Shown: positions 1 to 8,815 of the stretch, piece after piece
How the letters are laid out: every line of letters starts with the position of its first letter
Numbering within the stretch: the first letter of the stretch is position 1
NCBI GenBank assembly: GCA_905480475.1
Contig: CAJQQO010000111.1
Span: 1-44,886, forward strand
DNA from: an uncultured Pseudomonadales bacterium
GTDB taxonomy: Bacteria > Pseudomonadota > Gammaproteobacteria > Pseudomonadales > UBA7434
DNA: 44,886 bases
Reading direction: 5' to 3'
Made by a program: the position numbers and the translations under genes
Notes under the pieces: generated by a model
Databases searched by the model: none
What the model was told of the DNA's origin: nothing
The model's input: the letters and a program-made list of their open reading frames with translations, nothing else

Positions 1-1
1 C

Positions 2-484
2 GCCGCCTCATTACAATCGGCGCAAAATGTTCAACGTCGCGGTTATGATCAGTCGCTGTGGTTAGATCCGATTGAAATGAAATATATCGAAGAACTTTCG
101 GGTATGAACTTTTTTGTTCTGCTTAACGGCGAGTTACATACCCCGGTACTTAATGGCTCGTTCTTAGCCGGGATTACTCGCGACTCCATTATCAGCTTGG
201 CAAAACACCAAGGGATTACCGTAGTTGAACGCAATATTCCTATTGAAGAAGTATTAAGTGGCATTCGCACTGGTGCTGTTAGCGAAATTTTTGCCTGCGG
301 AACAGCGGCTATTGTTAGCCCGGTCAGCTTAATTGCCGATGCCGATGACACTATTTATCAAGTGGCCAAAGTTGATGAGCTTGCAGCAACACTGCGTCAA
401 TCACTGTTAGCGATTCAAGAGCGTCGTGAAGATGATCCGTTTGGCTGGACGATGGAAGTTGCCGAGCACTATAGTCCCAAATAG
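2..484 (+). CDS. ilvE: Branched-chain amino acid aminotransferase, C-terminal part (5' truncated)
   Basis: The frame is open from base 2, so the gene begins outside the window and only its last 160 codons are present. IlvE is a PLP-dependent (fold type IV) enzyme of the cytoplasm that interconverts leucine, isoleucine and valine with their 2-oxo acids. The visible part matches the family: GYDQSLWLDP followed by KYIEELSGMNFFV, then the ITRDSII stretch and the EIFACGTAAIVSPV segment that binds the PLP phosphate and closes the active site. The catalytic lysine lies upstream, outside the window. It converges on glnE with a gap of only 29 bases, with no clear hairpin terminator. The ilvE-glnE neighbourhood is familiar from pseudomonads and relatives, which supports the assignment. 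Confidence 0.93.
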   Translation, partial: AASLQSAQNVQRRGYDQSLWLDPIEMKYIEELSGMNFFVLLNGELHTPVLNGSFLAGITRDSIISLAKHQGITVVERNIPIEEVLSGIRTGAVSEIFACGTAAIVSPVSLIADADDTIYQVAKVDELAATLRQSLLAIQERREDDPFGWTMEVAEHYSPK

Positions 485-513
485 GCCCTGCATAAAAAAA
501 CCTTAGTTGATTT

Positions 514-3500
514 TTATTCGACGTTAAGAAATCTCGCCCAAACTTTCTCAACGTTCTGCCTATGGCTGGCAAATACTTGTTGCGATTCTGCAGACGATTG
601 CTGCTCTTTTTGCTGTTTAAGTGCATCCAAATGCGCTGCTGCGCGATAGTCCTGATACGCCTGAATAAGTTGCTCGGATTCTTGCGCACTAATAATTTCG
701 ACTTCAGCCAGTGACTCAAGAATACGTATATTATCAGTCCATCGCGCCAAGCTTGGAAACGCGCCAGCGTTAGCCAACACACAAAACTGCACTAAAAACT
801 CTATATCAACAATACCACCACGACTTTGTTTGATATTAAAGTGCTGATCAGCACTTTTATCTTGCCCTACAGGTTTATTGTCCAAGTGCTCGCGCATTTT
901 ATTGCGCATTTCAATAACGTCATTGCGTAGCGTTGATATAGAACGCGACTCGCAGAGTAGATCTTTGCGCAACTCGGTAAAACGTTGCGATAATCGACTA
1001 TCACCCGCCACTGCTCGCGCACGTACTAAAGCCTGATGCTCCCATGTCCAAGCGCTTTCACGTTGGTAGCGTTCAAAGGCATCAAAACTGCTCACCAATA
1101 ATCCCGACGCCCCCGAAGGACGCAAACGCATATCCACTTCATATAGCGCACCGCTGACGGTTTGCGCGGTCAAAATATGAATAACACGCTGACCTAAACG
1201 ATTAAAAAATACCGAGTTAGCAATTGCCTTTTGCTTAGGCCCTGCCAGCGTTTCGGCTTGAGAATCCGTATCGTGAATAAAAACCAAATCAAGATCCGAT
1301 GCCGGACCTAATTCAATACCACCTAATTTTCCGTACCCCACAATAATAAAGTTTTCACTATTGGCAAAGCTTTGCCCGCCGCCATTTCTAGCATTGATAT
1401 TAGCATTGGCATCGGCAATTTTAGGCGCACCGTATTTAGCTTCCATTTCATTCCAAGCAAATTCCAGTACCGCTTGTAAAATCACCTCGGCCAAAAAACT
1501 TAAGTAGTCGGAAATTTTCATTAGCGGTAAAACGCCACTAATCTGACATGCGGCGACGCGTAATCCATGCGCCAATTTGAAATGCCGCAAGACATCCATC
1601 GCAACTTCCAAATCATTATTTTCAATGCGTAATAATTGCTGGCGCAACTCATCAGCCAACTGCTCGCCGCTTGGCACCGTATATAAATTGCGGTGATCTA
1701 ATAACTCATCCAATAGGGATGGATAGCTAGCAAGCTGCTCAGCGACCCACGGGCTGGTCTGGCATAGACTCACGAGTTGCTTAAGTGCTTTTGGATTTTC
1801 CAGTAGCAAAGCCAAATAAGCAGTTCGACGTAGTACCGAATCAAGAAAAGGAAATACCCGTTTTAAAGCTAGCGATGGCTGTTCGGCTTCAGCGCATAAA
1901 CTCAGCAGCATCGGCATCAGTTTATCCAGACGATCACGGCCAAGATTTTCAATCACGAGTAAACGGCGACTGCCTTTAAATTCGTTGAGTAATCTTAATG
2001 ATTCGGCATCAACGGCTTTTAATGACTCCTTATAAATAGCGTCAACTTCACCGTTATTAGTTTCACAGCTTTTATCATTGCTGATATTAAGATCGTCAGA
2101 CAGCCACAGCCAACGCCAAAACTCTAATGACTCGGATTCTTCAGCACTCTCATCTGCCGCGTCTGCTTCATCACTGGTAACGATACCGGAAAATAAATAT
2201 CTAACATTTTCTCTATGTTGATTTAGACTAAACAAATACTCGTCAACACTATTATTCTGTGGACTGTCTTCAAGACCAAAGCCCATCGCAAAAGCTAAAC
2301 GCTGTTGAGCATCAGGATCCATTGGCAGCTTTTGAGTTTGCTCATCACGCCAGCCTTGCAAGGCATGTTCAGTGTCACGCAAAAAGCGATATGCCGCCGA
2401 CAATTTATTAAGCTGCTCTGACGACAAGCAATTCGCCGCTTCGAGTATAGGTAACATCTTAAGCAAATTGGCTTGTTGGAAATCGACAATACGTCCACCA
2501 TGAATTAATTGAAACGATTGGACAATAAACTCGACCTCCCTAATTCCGCCCGCGCCCAATTTAATATCTTGCGCCAGATTCTGCCGCTTAACCTGTTGCT
2601 CAATTAACTTTTTCATATCGCGCAGCGCATCAATCGCGCCAAAATCAAGATAGCGTCGATAAACAAAAGGCCTCAATGTACTGAGCAATTGCTGGCCGGA
2701 CTCAATATCACCAGCGACAGCGCGAGCTTTAACCATCGCATAGCGTTCCCACTCGCGGCCATGCTGCTGATAATAGTTTTCTATCGCGGTAAAATTTAAA
2801 ACCAACGGGCCGCTTTCGCCATTCGGTCGCAAACGCATATCGACCCGAAATACAAAACCGTCAACCGTTCTGCTATCGATAAATCGAATTAATTCTTTAC
2901 CTAATCGGGTAAAGAATTCGTGATTGCTAATAGCATTTTTCTGATCACTGGTTTCGCCCGACTCGGCGTAGGCAAAAATTAAATCAATATCCGATGAAAG
3001 GTTTAACTCGTAAGCACCTAGCTTACCCATGCCTAGCACCACCAAGCGCTGCGGTGATTGGCTAGCATCTCCAAGCGGCTCGCCGTGCTTTTTCACCAAC
3101 TGCTTATGCAAATAATTTAATGCAGCATCAACACAAGCGCTAGCCAGCAAAGATAAATCTAAAGTGGTTTCTTCCAAGCTGCCAAGTCGATTTAAATCAC
3201 GCCAAATAATGCGCAACATTTCGCGCTGGCGAGTTCTTCGCAATACGCTTAAAACATCTTCATCGGCTAATGGATCTGCATCTGTATTTGCCTGCCTTAG
3301 CCTAGTCTCTAACGCTGCACTATAAACTACGCTTTGACTACGATCACTGTGGCTTGCACTATCGCTTGCAGTAGAACTTGCAATATCGAGATGGTAATTA
3401 CGATCTAAATCACCACTATCAATTAGCTCTAGCAATACAGCGCTATTAGCGCAGCAACTGTCCAGCGCAAACTCACTGCATAACCAAAACTTTGCTAGCT

Positions 3501-3699
3501 GCTCAGCGGCAACTTTCTCGGCAGCTATATATTCAATCAATATTTTTGCAGGATGCTGTTCGTCCGGCACGCAATCTTCGGCAGCGTCGGAAAACCTTGT
3601 GCAAGCGTGATTAAGTTGGCTAGAAAAATGGGCGGGAACAAAAGCAGCAAGCTGACTTGCTAATTGATGACTAAGCGCTTGCGCAGTAGGTTCTGACAT
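514..3699 (-). CDS. glnE: Bifunctional glutamine synthetase adenylyltransferase/adenylyl-removing enzyme
   Basis: GlnE controls nitrogen assimilation by adding AMP to, or removing it from, glutamine synthetase, in response to glutamine and PII protein. The 1061-residue product shows the family's duplicated architecture. The N-terminal nucleotidyltransferase (deadenylylase) has GMGKLGAYELNLSSDIDL with metal aspartates D237 and D239. The C-terminal nucleotidyltransferase (adenylylase) has GYGKLGGIELGPASDLDL near residue 800. Each is followed by a VDMRLRPxG motif and a helical PII-sensing type domain. It is about 110 residues longer than the E. coli protein. The extra length includes a Ser/Asp-rich stretch at about 107-123 and an acidic linker at about 505-555, between the two halves. 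ATG start; no strong Shine-Dalgarno sequence was seen. A 14-bp palindrome lies 28 bases upstream. Confidence 0.97.
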   Translation of the reverse strand: MSEPTAQALSHQLASQLAAFVPAHFSSQLNHACTRFSDAAEDCVPDEQHPAKILIEYIAAEKVAAEQLAKFWLCSEFALDSCCANSAVLLELIDSGDLDRNYHLDIASSTASDSASHSDRSQSVVYSAALETRLRQANTDADPLADEDVLSVLRRTRQREMLRIIWRDLNRLGSLEETTLDLSLLASACVDAALNYLHKQLVKKHGEPLGDASQSPQRLVVLGMGKLGAYELNLSSDIDLIFAYAESGETSDQKNAISNHEFFTRLGKELIRFIDSRTVDGFVFRVDMRLRPNGESGPLVLNFTAIENYYQQHGREWERYAMVKARAVAGDIESGQQLLSTLRPFVYRRYLDFGAIDALRDMKKLIEQQVKRQNLAQDIKLGAGGIREVEFIVQSFQLIHGGRIVDFQQANLLKMLPILEAANCLSSEQLNKLSAAYRFLRDTEHALQGWRDEQTQKLPMDPDAQQRLAFAMGFGLEDSPQNNSVDEYLFSLNQHRENVRYLFSGIVTSDEADAADESAEESESLEFWRWLWLSDDLNISNDKSCETNNGEVDAIYKESLKAVDAESLRLLNEFKGSRRLLVIENLGRDRLDKLMPMLLSLCAEAEQPSLALKRVFPFLDSVLRRTAYLALLLENPKALKQLVSLCQTSPWVAEQLASYPSLLDELLDHRNLYTVPSGEQLADELRQQLLRIENNDLEVAMDVLRHFKLAHGLRVAACQISGVLPLMKISDYLSFLAEVILQAVLEFAWNEMEAKYGAPKIADANANINARNGGGQSFANSENFIIVGYGKLGGIELGPASDLDLVFIHDTDSQAETLAGPKQKAIANSVFFNRLGQRVIHILTAQTVSGALYEVDMRLRPSGASGLLVSSFDAFERYQRESAWTWEHQALVRARAVAGDSRLSQRFTELRKDLLCESRSISTLRNDVIEMRNKMREHLDNKPVGQDKSADQHFNIKQSRGGIVDIEFLVQFCVLANAGAFPSLARWTDNIRILESLAEVEIISAQESEQLIQAYQDYRAAAHLDALKQQKEQQSSAESQQVFASHRQNVEKVWARFLNVE

Positions 3700-3726
3700 A
3701 ATCGATAGGTAGTTGTGAATAGTAGC

Positions 3727-3740
3727 CGCAGTATACTGCG
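3727..3740. promoter_or_regulatory. 14-bp perfect palindrome upstream of glnE
   Basis: CGCAGTATACTGCG is a perfect inverted repeat centred about 34 bases upstream of the glnE ATG (3699). Its position fits an operator in the glnE promoter or leader. The binding protein is unknown; it resembles but does not match a LexA box. The rest of the 191-base gap to the ATPase gene (3700-3890) shows no ORF or terminator that can be defended. Confidence 0.35.
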
Positions 3741-3890
3741 AACGATTTAGCGTTGGGATAGATAAATATTAATATTTAATTCTAGTCGGACCTAAGATAC
3801 AAAATGTTATTTAGCATCAAGCTACATAGCAAAGCACAAAGACTAACAGCTTACTTTCTACTTAAAAACGGCGCTTCTATTAAATACCCA

Positions 3891-5723
3891 CTAACGCTCT
3901 GCGGCCGGAGTAACTCTTAGCACTTCTTCTACCGTGGTCAAACCCGAAGCTAGCTTTTGCGCCCCTGATAAACGTAAGGATCGCATACCCTCGCGCATAC
4001 CTTGCTGTCGTAGATCATCAATATCACAATCATCTTTAATTAAACGACTGATATCGCGACTAATGGGCAGAATCTCGTAAATACCCTGACGACCAAAGTA
4101 CCCAGTATTGCGACACTCTAAACAGCCCTCAGCTTGAAAAGTTTTTTCTGGCTTGGCAACCTTCCATGGACTGGTTAAGTCATGCCAAACGTCCATTTCT
4201 ATTGACGTCGGCGTTTTACAATGCGGACAAAGCGTTCTCACCAATCGCTGGGCCATAATGCCAATAACCGTGGCGCGAATTAAATACGCTGGCACACCCA
4301 ACTCTAACATTCGGGATACAGCGCTTGGCGCGTCGTTAGTATGCACAGTTGAAATAACCAAGTGACCAGTTAGCGCGGCCTGCACTGCCATCTCTGCGGT
4401 CTCAGGGTCACGAATCTCACCAATCATAATAATATCAGGGTCTTGCCGCATCAATGCACGCACACCGCTGGCAAAAGACAAATCAATTTTATTATGTACC
4501 TGCATTTGATTAAACGCAGGCTCGACCATTTCTATTGGATCTTCGATAGTGCAAACATTGACATCGTCGGTCGCTAATTGTTTTAGTGTCGAATACAAAG
4601 TAGTGGTTTTACCCGAGCCAGTTGGGCCGGTTACCAATAAAATACCGTTAGGCCGTTTGGCCATATTTGACCAGCGCTTATAGTCATCGTTGATTAAACC
4701 TAAATCCTCAAAACTGCGCAGTAATACATCGGGATCAAAAATCCGCATCACCAGCTTTTCACCAAAAGCAGTTGGCATGGTAGACAAACGTAACTCAACC
4801 TCATTGCCTTCGGGGCTTTTAGTTTTTATACGTCCGTCTTGCGGTTTACGTTTTTCAGCCAAATCCATTCTGGCTAAAATTTTCAAACGACTGGTAACAG
4901 CATTAATAACCTGTGGCGGCAATTCATAAATATTACACAGCACACCATCAATTCTAAAACGAATATTGCCGTGCTCGCGCCGTGGTTCAATATGAATATC
5001 ACTTGCGCGTTGATCAAAAGCGTATTGCAATAACCAATCGACAATATTAACGATATGCTGATCGTTGGCGTCAGGGTCTTTTAATTTACCCAGTTCTAAC
5101 ATTTGCTCGAAATTAGAAATCGCCGAGTTAGTGTTTTTACCGCCACCCACTGCACCGGAGACCGAAGTCACCAAGGTATAAAACTCCACGCTATAACGAT
5201 TGATATCAGCGGGGTTTGCTAACACGCGAACAATACGTTTTTGTAGAGCGTGCGAAAGATTTTCTTCCCAACTGCTCACATGGGGTTGGGCGCTGGCAAT
5301 ATGCACTTCGTCGGCTTCAACCTTAACCGCCATAATTTGATGGCGCTTGGCAAAAGCAAAAGACATCACATCGGTAACTGCGCGGGTATCGATTTTCATT
5401 GGATCGATATGCACAACTTCCTGATCCGCTTTAGCCGCTAACCAAGTGAGTAAAATATGTAAGCTTAATTTATGGCCGGGATGACGCTGATTTTCGAGCT
5501 GCTGATCGGCAATATAATTTAATGGATGTTGCTCAACTTCGTGTTTGTTGCGGCTCTGGGAAGTCAGACGGTGAATATCATCTTGGGAAACCAAACCATC
5601 GCTCAGGAGATCATCAAGTAGTGAGCGCAACGTTAGTATGCGATCATTTTTAGCGTTGCCGTTTTGCGAGGCGTCTATGCCCGAACGACTTGCCTGCGTC
5701 TGTGTTTTTGCGGTGTTATTCAA
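3891..5723 (-). CDS. GspE/PilB-family secretion or pilus assembly ATPase
   Basis: This 610-residue protein belongs to the hexameric type II secretion/type IV pilus ATPases that power pilin or pseudopilin assembly at the inner membrane. An N-terminal GspE-N-like region (about 40-200) precedes the ATPase core. The core has RIDG..CNIYELP, Walker A GPTGSGKTTT near 366-375, Walker B DPDIIMIGEIRD near 425-435, and a His box ISTVHTNDA. Two CxxC pairs (CPHC near 503, CLEC near 533) form the usual zinc site. The start codon is TTG at 5723, preceded by GGGA; an in-frame stop lies just upstream and the next in-frame Met is about 100 residues in. No pilC, pilD, pilin or other gsp gene is adjacent, so the machine it serves cannot be told from context. 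Confidence 0.88.
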   Translation of the reverse strand: MNNTAKTQTQASRSGIDASQNGNAKNDRILTLRSLLDDLLSDGLVSQDDIHRLTSQSRNKHEVEQHPLNYIADQQLENQRHPGHKLSLHILLTWLAAKADQEVVHIDPMKIDTRAVTDVMSFAFAKRHQIMAVKVEADEVHIASAQPHVSSWEENLSHALQKRIVRVLANPADINRYSVEFYTLVTSVSGAVGGGKNTNSAISNFEQMLELGKLKDPDANDQHIVNIVDWLLQYAFDQRASDIHIEPRREHGNIRFRIDGVLCNIYELPPQVINAVTSRLKILARMDLAEKRKPQDGRIKTKSPEGNEVELRLSTMPTAFGEKLVMRIFDPDVLLRSFEDLGLINDDYKRWSNMAKRPNGILLVTGPTGSGKTTTLYSTLKQLATDDVNVCTIEDPIEMVEPAFNQMQVHNKIDLSFASGVRALMRQDPDIIMIGEIRDPETAEMAVQAALTGHLVISTVHTNDAPSAVSRMLELGVPAYLIRATVIGIMAQRLVRTLCPHCKTPTSIEMDVWHDLTSPWKVAKPEKTFQAEGCLECRNTGYFGRQGIYEILPISRDISRLIKDDCDIDDLRQQGMREGMRSLRLSGAQKLASGLTTVEEVLRVTPAAER

Positions 5724-6146
5724 ACCGTTAATCCCGATAGTTTGTTACGCAGCTTAGCGAGCTGCTGCCAGTGCGTTTGAGTAGCTGAAAACGGATAGCA
5801 ATTATCTGCCCATTAATCGCTTAAGTGTAGTTGTTTTGTCGCGTTTCTGTTCCGCACTGATCGACATTTAATCGAAAAAATCGATTAGAAAATGTGCAAA
5901 TTCGCTCAAGTCTTATGCCAACTCCTGTAGTGGCATAAAGCTTTTCCCTTGCCGAGGTTCTTGATAGGCTGCTAAATAAGCTAGGCGCTCAATTTTTCGC
6001 GCCCGTTTATAGCCGTCAACCAACCCAAGCAGCTTGTTATTTGATTGTTTAACTAGCCTAAACCAGCTTAGCCACGTAGCTAAATTCATTAGTAAAACTA
6101 TTTAGCAAAACATGATTGCTAGCTGGCCAACGAGTAAACTCACTGC
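5724..6146. other. Divergent intergenic region (423 bp) between the ATPase gene and argE
   Basis: No convincing ORF is present. Two inverted repeats are visible. One is AATCGA-N5-TCGATT at 5870-5886. The other is TTATGCCA/TGGCATAA at 5913-5920 and 5931-5938, with a 10-base loop. Promoters for both divergent genes must lie here. No consensus ARG box was found upstream of argE. Confidence 0.5.
5913..5938. repeat. Inverted repeat (8-bp arms, 10-base loop) upstream of argE
   Basis: TTATGCCA and TGGCATAA are exact inverse complements. There is no U-run that would make a good terminator on either strand, so an operator or leader hairpin is as likely. The role is unknown. Confidence 0.35.
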
Positions 6147-7295
6147 ATGTCAAAACTTATCACCACGCTTAAAGAGCTAATTGCACTGCCATCGATTAGC
6201 AGCGCCGATCCCAAATTGGACACATCTAATCAAGCGGTTATCGATCTATTGGCCGAGCGGCTGGCAGATCTTGGCTTTAGCATCGAAATCCAGCCCGTCA
6301 GTGAAAATAAGTCCAATCTGATTGCGACGTTAGGCAGTGGCCCCGGCGGTTTAGTGCTCGCAGGCCATACGGATACCGTGCCTTACGACGAAGGCAAATG
6401 GCAGTCAGATCCGTTTATCGTCGATGATAGAGACAATCGTTTTTATGGTTTAGGCACCACCGATATGAAAGGTTTTTTTGCCGTCGCACTAGAGGCGATA
6501 AGCCAAATCTGCGCCAATCTACCCGCAGATGGAAAACTGCAACAGCCGCTAATTTTGCTAGCAACTGCTGATGAAGAAACCAGTATGGCGGGTGCCAGAG
6601 CGCTAGCTGCCGCGGGCAAACCCAAAGCGCGCTACGCTGTGATTGGCGAGCCAACCGGGCTTAAACCGGTGCGCATGCATAAAGGCGTGATGATGGAATC
6701 CATCAAACTTGAGGGGCGATCCGGTCATTCCTCCAATCCAGATCTGGGTATTAGCGCGCTCGATGCTATGCACAAAGTCATTGGCGAGCTGATGTCACTG
6801 CGCGAAAGCTGGGGCAAAAAATATCAAAACCCGGCCTTTGAAGTTATTTTACCGACCTTAAATTTGGCCAGTATTCATGGTGGTGATGCACCCAATCGCA
6901 TCTGTCGCCACTGCGAGTTACGCTTTGATGTGCGACTACTACCCGGTATGCGCAACGATGAAGTTAGACAAAGCATTAAAACAAGAGTCGATTCAGCCTT
7001 GGCAGGCAGCCAAATAAACGCCCAGTTTGATTCGCTATTTGAAGGCGTCAGTGCGTTTTTAGAGCCAGAAACCAGTGAGCTGGTGAAGTTTGCCGAAAAA
7101 CTTACCGGCCACAGCGCGATCAGTGCGGGCTTTGCCACCGAAGCGCCCTTCATGCAAGAACTCGGAATGCAAACCATTGTTATGGGCCCGGGCAGTATTG
7201 ATTGCGCACATCAAGCCAATGAATATCTCGCTCAGGATCAAATTAACCCGGCGGTTGATCTGTTAAAAAGTCTTATTCAGCAATACTGCGTATAA
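6147..7295 (+). CDS. argE: Acetylornithine deacetylase
   Basis: ArgE hydrolyses N2-acetyl-L-ornithine to ornithine and acetate in arginine biosynthesis. The 382-residue product is a full-length M20-family metallohydrolase. Di-metal ligands are visible: the His of AGHTDTVPYDE (about 73), the Asp of GTTDMKGF (about 106), the Glu pair in ADEETSMAG (about 142), the Glu of GEPTGLKP (about 168), and the C-terminal His in DCAHQANEY (about 353). GRSGHSSNPD starts the dimerisation domain. Upstream sequence gives only a weak ribosome site, but the N-terminus matches the family. argA follows 142 bases downstream on the same strand. Having both argE and a classical argA suggests the acetyl group is not (or not only) recycled by ArgJ. 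Other M20 peptidases are close, but GEPTGLKPVRMHKG strongly favours ArgE. Confidence 0.95.
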   Translation: MSKLITTLKELIALPSISSADPKLDTSNQAVIDLLAERLADLGFSIEIQPVSENKSNLIATLGSGPGGLVLAGHTDTVPYDEGKWQSDPFIVDDRDNRFYGLGTTDMKGFFAVALEAISQICANLPADGKLQQPLILLATADEETSMAGARALAAAGKPKARYAVIGEPTGLKPVRMHKGVMMESIKLEGRSGHSSNPDLGISALDAMHKVIGELMSLRESWGKKYQNPAFEVILPTLNLASIHGGDAPNRICRHCELRFDVRLLPGMRNDEVRQSIKTRVDSALAGSQINAQFDSLFEGVSAFLEPETSELVKFAEKLTGHSAISAGFATEAPFMQELGMQTIVMGPGSIDCAHQANEYLAQDQINPAVDLLKSLIQQYCV

Positions 7296-7437
7296 CCGCG
7301 ACGAACTGGTAAGCTTAGATTTCAGACTATATCCGTACTAGGCTTAAAGCAGATCTGAGTAATTCGCTGGCGTTGAACGGGATCAATTGTTTAACGGCAT
7401 CAGTATCAATACTAATAGAGCAAAGAATATAACAAGC

Positions 7438-8781
7438 ATGAGCAGCACCGAACCAACAGACTACGGCCAGCTAATCCGCTGGTTTCGTCAAGCGACACCG
7501 TATATCAACAACCATCGTGGCAAAACCTTTGTCATCATGCTGTCGGGTGCTGCGGTTGCGCATAATAATATCCGCAATATTGTGCATGATATTGCGCTGC
7601 TTAATAGCCTCGGCACACGCATCGTATTGGTTCATGGCGTGCGTGCGCAACTCAATACCAAGTTAGAGCAACTCAATATTCCAAGCGCGTTTATTCAAGG
7701 TATGCGCGTCAGCGACAAAGCCATCATGGATGCAGCGATTGAAGCTTCCAGCTTGGTTCGATCACAATTAGAAACCCGACTATCGATGGGACTACCCAAC
7801 TCGCCCATGCACGGTGCCAGAGTAAGAGTTGCCTCAGCGAATGTCATCACGGCCAAACCGGCAGGTATTATTGACGGTGTTGATTTGCAACATACTGGAT
7901 TGGTTAGAAAAATTGATACCCAAGCGATTAACACCTTATTGGATATGGGTAATGTGGTTTTGTTATCACCGCTAGGTTACTCGCCCACGGGTGAATCCTT
8001 TAGTTTGGCCTATGAACAAGTAGCCGGTGAAATTGCCAGCGCACTAAAAGCCGATAAATTAATTGCCTTTACTGACTCCGACGGTATTTACGATAAGGAA
8101 GGGAATTTACTTAGAGAGCTTAATCCCATTAGCGCGGCAAGCTATATGACTCAAGCCGGTGAACAACAAGATAGCGGCGAAACGGACGAGTCCACGCGTT
8201 GTATCAAAACCGCGATTGCTAGTGTGGAAGCTGGCGTACCGCGTGCGCACTTAATGAATTACGCCAATGATGGCGCGCTACTGCAAGAGCTATTTACTGT
8301 TGATGGTGCTGGGACACTAATACTCAGCGCTAACTTTGAAGTCACTCGACAAGCTACGGCTGATGATATTCCAGCGATCGTAGATATTATCTCGCCGCTT
8401 GAAGAGCAAGGTGTATTGGTTAGGCGTGATCGCGACAAGTTAGAAGATGAAATTGATTATTTTACGGTAGTCGAACGTGAAGGATTAATTATTGCCTTAG
8501 CGGCACTTTACCCTTATCCCGAGATTGGTATTGGTGAAGTTGCTTGTATTGTTACCCATCCGGATTATCGTAATGGTGCGAGGGGGGCGAGCTTGCTGGG
8601 TGAGCTGGAGACTATTGCCAAAGAGGCTGGGTTGGGGAGTGTGTTTGTGTTGACTACGCAGACTGCGCATTGGTTTATTGAGAATGGGTTTGTAGTGGGG
8701 AGTTTGGAGGATTTGCCTGAGGCGAGGCAGTCGCTTTATAACTATCAGAGGAATTCTCAGGTATTAGTGAAGGAAATTTGA
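7438..8781 (+). CDS. argA: N-acetylglutamate synthase
   Basis: ArgA acetylates glutamate with acetyl-CoA, the first step of arginine synthesis. The 447-residue protein has the expected two-domain layout. An amino-acid-kinase-like domain (FVIMLSGAAV, VLVHGVRAQL, then SDGIYD) is the usual arginine-feedback site. A C-terminal GNAT domain (about 295-447) has EVACIVTHPDYRNGARG as the acetyl-CoA loop. I chose ATG 7438 because the family begins close to this point. A TTG at 7387 in the same frame would add 17 unconserved residues. From about 8581 the codon choice changes abruptly: 5 of 6 glycine codons are ggg, 6 of 7 Glu codons are gag and all 4 Gln codons are cag, unlike the rest of the gene. Confidence 0.95.
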   Translation: MSSTEPTDYGQLIRWFRQATPYINNHRGKTFVIMLSGAAVAHNNIRNIVHDIALLNSLGTRIVLVHGVRAQLNTKLEQLNIPSAFIQGMRVSDKAIMDAAIEASSLVRSQLETRLSMGLPNSPMHGARVRVASANVITAKPAGIIDGVDLQHTGLVRKIDTQAINTLLDMGNVVLLSPLGYSPTGESFSLAYEQVAGEIASALKADKLIAFTDSDGIYDKEGNLLRELNPISAASYMTQAGEQQDSGETDESTRCIKTAIASVEAGVPRAHLMNYANDGALLQELFTVDGAGTLILSANFEVTRQATADDIPAIVDIISPLEEQGVLVRRDRDKLEDEIDYFTVVEREGLIIALAALYPYPEIGIGEVACIVTHPDYRNGARGASLLGELETIAKEAGLGSVFVLTTQTAHWFIENGFVVGSLEDLPEARQSLYNYQRNSQVLVKEI

Positions 8782-8815
8782 GAGTTTGGTTTTTGAGCCT
8801 AAAAAAACATTTGCT

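Noticed and set aside
6061..6146. ARG box upstream of argE
   Set aside because: Only a loose TTCATTAG-type half-match is present; the symmetric consensus was not found.
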